Assembly (NCBI GenBank): GCA_035550795.1
Contig: DASZOL010000063.1
Span: 8,230-72,229, forward strand
DNA from: DASRDR01 sp035550795
Lineage (GTDB): Bacteria; Methylomirabilota; Methylomirabilia; Rokubacteriales; DASRDR01
Direction: 5' to 3'
Length of the DNA stretch: 64,000 nucleotides
In this document: piece by piece, positions 60,807 through 64,000 of the stretch
How the letters are laid out: each line of letters opens with the position of its first letter
Numbering within the stretch: the first letter of the stretch is position 1
Position numbers and translations under genes: made by a program
Notes under the pieces: generated by a model
Database searches by the model: none
Told to the model about the DNA's origin: nothing
What the model saw: the letters and a program-made list of their open reading frames with translations, nothing else

Positions 60807-61909
60807 GCCAAGACGGCGCGGCGCTGCTCGTCGTCGACGACAACGAAGACAACCTCTACACCCTGACCCAGCGTCTCCGTCGCGAGGGCTACACGAACCT
60901 TGCGTCCGCCCGCGACGGCCGCCAGGCGCTGGAGCTCCTCAGGGCGCGGCCGTTCGACCTCGTCCTGCTCGACGTCATGATGCCGGAGCTGAACGGCTAC
61001 CAGGTGCTGGAGGCGCTGAAGGCCGACGACCGGCTCCGGGCGATCCCGGTGATCATGATCTCGGCGGTGGACGAGCTCGAGAGCGTCATCCGCTGCATCG
61101 AGCTGGGCGCGACGGACTACCTGCCGAAGCCGTTCAACCCAACCCTGCTGCGCGCCCGGATCGGCGCCTGCCTCGAGAAGAAGCGGCTCCACGACCAGCT
61201 GGTCGAATGGAGCCGGACCCTGGAGCAGCGGGTCCGCGACAAGGTCACCGAGGTCGAGCGGCTCGGCCGGCTCAAGCGCTTCTTCTCGCCGCAGCTGGCC
61301 GAGCTCATCGTGGCCGGTGGCGCCGAGGACCCGCTGAAGACCCACCGGCGCGAGATCACCGTCGTCTTCCTGGACCTCCGCGGATTCTCGACCTTCGCCG
61401 AGACGACCGAGCCCGAGGAGGTCATGGGCGTCCTGCGCGAGTACCACGCCGCGATGGGCCAGCTGATCCTCGAGCACGAGGGCACGCTCGAGCGGTTCAC
61501 GGGGGACGGCATGATGATCTTCTTCAACGACCCGGTGGCGGTGGACCAGCCGGCGGGGCGGGCGCTCCGGATGGCCGTCGCCATGCGGGACCGGGTGCGG
61601 GAGCTGAGCGTCGCCTGGCGCAAGCGAGGTCACGACCTCGGGCTCGGCGTCGGCATCGCCGAGGGCTACGCGACGATCGGCGCCATCGGGTTCGAGGGAC
61701 GGTGGGACTACGGCGCCATCGGCACGGTGACCAACCTCGCCGCGCGCCTGTGCGGCGAGGCCAAGGCCGGCCAGATCCTCGTATCGCCTCGCGTGGCCGG
61801 AGCAGCGGAGGAGCTGGTCGACCTGGAGCCGGTCGGAGCTCTGAGCCTAAAGGGGTTCCTCAAGCCCGTGGAGACGTTCAGCGTCGTCGGGCTCAAGAAG
61901 GACGCCTGA
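60803..61909 (+). CDS. Receiver-linked class III adenylate/guanylate cyclase
   Basis: The 368-residue protein has a receiver domain (D57 in VLLDVMMPEL), a coiled linker (residues ~130-175) and a class III cyclase homology domain with metal-binding Asp residues (VVFLDLRGFSTF and FTGDGMMIFFND) and the NLAARLCGEAKAGQ segment. It should make cAMP or cGMP upon phosphorylation. Purine-selecting residues cannot be assigned with certainty. It is the output end of the hybrid kinase operon. Confidence 0.92.
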   Translation: MSQDGAALLVVDDNEDNLYTLTQRLRREGYTNLASARDGRQALELLRARPFDLVLLDVMMPELNGYQVLEALKADDRLRAIPVIMISAVDELESVIRCIELGATDYLPKPFNPTLLRARIGACLEKKRLHDQLVEWSRTLEQRVRDKVTEVERLGRLKRFFSPQLAELIVAGGAEDPLKTHRREITVVFLDLRGFSTFAETTEPEEVMGVLREYHAAMGQLILEHEGTLERFTGDGMMIFFNDPVAVDQPAGRALRMAVAMRDRVRELSVAWRKRGHDLGLGVGIAEGYATIGAIGFEGRWDYGAIGTVTNLAARLCGEAKAGQILVSPRVAGAAEELVDLEPVGALSLKGFLKPVETFSVVGLKKDA

Positions 61910-61947
61910 GGGCCCGCCTCCGGGCTCGGGCGAGACGGGCTCGTCCC

Positions 61948-63366
61948 CTAGGTCTCGGCGATCCTAGACTTGACCAGGAAGCGCTTACCGGACGGCTCCA
62001 CCGGAATGCGATCGACGCTCTGAACCGTCACGGTCATCCCCGGACCGAGGAACCCTTCGAGCTGGGCCCGAAGCGTGTCCGCCACCGCGGCCGTCAAGCG
62101 AGCGGTGGGCACCACCGTGAACACGACGTGGTCCGGCGCCGTCTGTACCGCCTGGTACTCCCAGAGGTACGGGTGGGCGCGAGCCACGATGTTGAGAAAG
62201 CGGCAGAGCGCGATGGGCAGGATGGTGCGGCCTCCCGGAGTGCGCAAGGTCTCGCCCACGCGACCCTCGAGGCTCGTCAGCGTGGGAAAGCCACGCCCGC
62301 ACGCGCACGGATCCCCCGCCACCGCCCAGTCACCGATCTCGTAGTTGATGAACGGCATCACGTAGTTCGCCAGGTCGGTGACCACCACCCGCCCGGGCTC
62401 GCCGGACGGCGCCGGCATCCCGTCCGGGCGCACGATCCTCACGACCGCGCGCTCGGAGTTCACATGAAGCACCTCGGGCCGGTCCGGACAGGTCTGGGCC
62501 AGATGGAGCACCTCCCAGCTCGAGTAGTGATTGGCGACCGGGCAGCGAAACGCGCGCTCGATGGCGCGCCGGTTGAGCATCGAGAGCGTCTCCGCATACG
62601 TGAAGACGACACGGGGATAGGCGGGCAGCGAGGCGCCTGACTCGATCAGCTGGGCGGCGATCCGCGCGATGTAGGACGGGAAGCCCCAGATCGAGTAGCC
62701 GCATCCGGGAGCGAGGCGCCGGATCTGCCGGCAAAGCTCGCCCAGATCGGGCTCGAAGTCAGAGAGGTGGACCGTCCGCTCGCCAACGAGCAGGCCGGCC
62801 GCGGCGGCCCGCGCCTTGGCCAGCAGCCTCGCGGTCGCCGAGGCATGAGCGGGCCCCGGAATCCAGATCATCACGCCGCCGAGCGGGGCGTCGGCCCACT
62901 CCCGGAAGAGTAGATAGGAGCCCAGCCACACCTCCGAGGCCGCCCGGTCGGCGTAGAACCGGAACGGCATGGCCGTCGAGCCGGCCGTGCTGCTGAGGAC
63001 GCGCCGGCGGGCCGGCAGGTTGTCCGCCAGCACGCGCCGCGCCGAGTCCACGTGAAGGTCTCCCTTGCCGCTGATCGGGATGCGCGCCAGATCAGCAAGG
63101 GACGCCATGTCCTCCGCGGCCAGCCCGGCCGCGCTGAGGCGCTCGCGATAGTAGGGAACATGGGCTCCCGCGTGGCCCACCAGCGCCCGCACCCGCTGAA
63201 GCGCACGTGCCTCGAGCTCGACCGGCGAGCGCCACTGAAGCTCCCTCAGGCGGGCCAGCTCACCCCACGGGTGTCGTCCGCTCAGGCGCTCGTATAGCGC
63301 GGGAACGGCCCGCTTCCTTACCCAGGACCACATGGTGAGAGCGGCCCGATCGGCGTCCCGGATCAC
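61948..63366 (-). CDS. Phenylacetate-CoA ligase-like (PaaK/CapK) adenylate-forming protein
   Basis: The 472-residue protein has the CapK/PaaK pattern: VPYYRERLSAAGL near residue 72, the P-loop-like SSTAGSTAMPFRFYAD near residue 125, and C-terminal DPCACGRGFPTLTSLEGRVG. CapK members occur in capsule/polysaccharide clusters. Substrate unknown. Its ATG overlaps the PNPOx-like stop, so the two are coupled. Confidence 0.85.
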   Translation of the reverse strand: MIRDADRAALTMWSWVRKRAVPALYERLSGRHPWGELARLRELQWRSPVELEARALQRVRALVGHAGAHVPYYRERLSAAGLAAEDMASLADLARIPISGKGDLHVDSARRVLADNLPARRRVLSSTAGSTAMPFRFYADRAASEVWLGSYLLFREWADAPLGGVMIWIPGPAHASATARLLAKARAAAAGLLVGERTVHLSDFEPDLGELCRQIRRLAPGCGYSIWGFPSYIARIAAQLIESGASLPAYPRVVFTYAETLSMLNRRAIERAFRCPVANHYSSWEVLHLAQTCPDRPEVLHVNSERAVVRIVRPDGMPAPSGEPGRVVVTDLANYVMPFINYEIGDWAVAGDPCACGRGFPTLTSLEGRVGETLRTPGGRTILPIALCRFLNIVARAHPYLWEYQAVQTAPDHVVFTVVPTARLTAAVADTLRAQLEGFLGPGMTVTVQSVDRIPVEPSGKRFLVKSRIAET

Positions 63367-63845
63367 TCCCGGAGGGCCGCGCGGATGCGGGCGTGACGCG
63401 CCGCGATTTCCTCAGGGTCCCCGGGCCAGGAGATCGTGAGTCCGCTCGAAAGCCGAGCGCCCGCCTCCTCGCCCTCCGCCAGGTCCTCAAGCACGTCGCG
63501 CACCACGAGCTCGAAGCGGGCGAGGCCCCGCGCGGCCGCCGCGTCGGGCAGGGCCAGCGCCTCGCCCTTGACGTAGAGACAAAGCTCACCGTCCGCGAAG
63601 ATGAGCGTCGCCCGGCCGGACTCTCGGAGGTGCCGGGTGGAGCGGGAGCCGGCGTGGAGCCCGAGGCGCAGCCGCGCGGCGTCGAGCGCCAGGACCTCGG
63701 CGTAGGAAACGAGCGCGGGGTGCGCCCACCCGTAGGGGTCGATGGTGGCGACCGTGACCGCGGCGTCGAGGGGCGCCGCACCGGCCGGCCCCATCAGGCG
63801 CGAGAGAAGCCGGTCCGGGAGGACGGGACCGAGCGAGCGCGTCAC
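63363..63845 (-). CDS. Pyridoxamine 5'-phosphate oxidase-like (FMN-binding split barrel) protein
   Basis: The 160-residue protein has the split-barrel outline (VTVATIDPYGWAHPALVSYA, STRHLRESGRATLIFADG, GLARFELVVRDVLEDL). The ligand, FMN, heme or F420, cannot be decided. GTG 63845 is right after a -10 box, so probably leaderless. Confidence 0.75.
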   Translation of the reverse strand: MTRSLGPVLPDRLLSRLMGPAGAAPLDAAVTVATIDPYGWAHPALVSYAEVLALDAARLRLGLHAGSRSTRHLRESGRATLIFADGELCLYVKGEALALPDAAAARGLARFELVVRDVLEDLAEGEEAGARLSSGLTISWPGDPEEIAARHARIRAALRE

Positions 63846-63851
63846 GCAGGG

Positions 63852-63857
63852 AGTATG
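63852..63857 (-). promoter_or_regulatory. Extended -10 for the PNPOx-like operon
   Basis: On the minus strand TGC-CATACT ends 6 bases before the GTG at 63845. Confidence 0.45.
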
Positions 63858-63896
63858 GCACGCCGGGCCGGGGGTTCGGCCCCGACCCGGCGTGCC
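63857..63896 (-). terminator. Terminator-like hairpin after glnA
   Basis: GGCACGCCGGG (63857-63867) pairs with CCCGGCGTGCC (63886-63896), with inner GGGG/CCCC pairing around TTC. It lies 17 bases after the glutamine synthetase stop and abuts the next promoter. No T-run. Confidence 0.55.
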
Positions 63897-63913
63897 CCGC
63901 CCCGGAGCGCGAG

Positions 63914-64000
63914 CTAGATGTCGTAGTAGAGTGCGAACTCGTACGGATGCGGGCGCAGCCTGATCGCGTCGACCTCGTTCCTCCGCTTGTACTCCAGCCA
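63914..64000 (-). CDS. glnA: Glutamine synthetase, C-terminal end (cut by window edge)
   Basis: The last 28 residues read WLEYKRRNEVDAIRLRPHPY and end EFALYYDI before TAG. This RPHPYEFxLYYD ending is typical of type I/III glutamine synthetases, which make glutamine from glutamate, ammonia and ATP. The rest lies outside the window. Confidence 0.85.
   Translation of the reverse strand, partial: WLEYKRRNEVDAIRLRPHPYEFALYYDI

Noticed and set aside
1..64000. tRNA, rRNA, CRISPR, insertion sequences or prophage genes
   Set aside because: I looked for repeats with regular spacers, transposase or integrase motifs and cloverleaf-like sequences and saw none. A covariance-model tRNA scan would be needed to exclude tRNAs fully.

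Overview
The window is very GC-rich, densely packed bacterial DNA with many 4-base ATGA/GTGA gene overlaps. Gene content (long FAD/Fe-S oxidase fusion, peptide ABC importer, amidohydrolase, split CoA-transferase, GAF-array hybrid kinase, NtrC-type regulators) and codon use suggest an uncultured soil-type bacterium such as Candidatus Rokubacteria/Methylomirabilota. That assignment is an inference. No rRNA, tRNA, CRISPR array, insertion sequence or phage gene was seen.

Layout. 1-3,900: gene-poor start with a secreted beta-helix protein and small membrane or unknown proteins. 4,260-5,009: a glutaredoxin-DinB fusion whose first redox cysteine codon is an in-frame UGA, followed by a bacterial SECIS-like hairpin, so probably a selenoprotein. 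5,039-17,399 (mostly minus): TauE/SafE exporter, large FAD/Fe-S dehydrogenase, TPR protein, an AttEFGH-like ABC exporter with lipocalin and ChbG-like deacetylase, gamma-glutamyltransferase, LemA. 17,551-22,475 (plus): NtrC-type regulator, histidine kinase, two envelope lipoproteins (one OmpA-like). 22,600-28,686: Ski2/HelY-like helicase, small secreted proteins, a 2-hydroxyacid dehydrogenase, a PfpI-like protein, a receiver protein. 28,866-32,822 (minus): Mrp ATPase, Lon-N domain protein, PDZ protein, second NtrC-type regulator. 32,912-34,464: CoA-transferase subunits B and A; subunit A is interrupted by an in-frame UGA that also has a SECIS-like hairpin at nearly the same distance. 34,621-38,683: GNAT, cNMP-binding protein, AI-2E-type permease, class V aminotransferase. 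38,783-42,294 (minus): oligopeptide importer with an intrinsic terminator between the binding protein and permease genes. 42,432-48,079 (plus): flavin reductase, rhodanese, then glycosyltransferase, MsbA-like flippase and O-antigen ligase (envelope polysaccharide). 48,142-49,192 (minus): a c-di-GMP-I riboswitch controlling a lipoprotein with an HExxH motif and a HEAT protein. 49,467-55,154: NAD synthetase, zinc-ribbon protein, amidohydrolase, NodIJ-like ABC exporter, SDR. 55,294-61,909 (plus): a 1,714-residue hybrid kinase, a lone receiver and a receiver-cyclase, translationally coupled. 61,948-64,000 (minus): CapK/PaaK-like ligase, PNPOx-like protein, end of glutamine synthetase.

The main novelty is two separate UGA-containing genes with matching SECIS-like hairpins. 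Other signals are the c-di-GMP riboswitch with a Shine-Dalgarno-sequestering hairpin, recurrent -10 boxes placed right before start codons (leaderless transcription), and the kinase with GAF units duplicated at DNA level.
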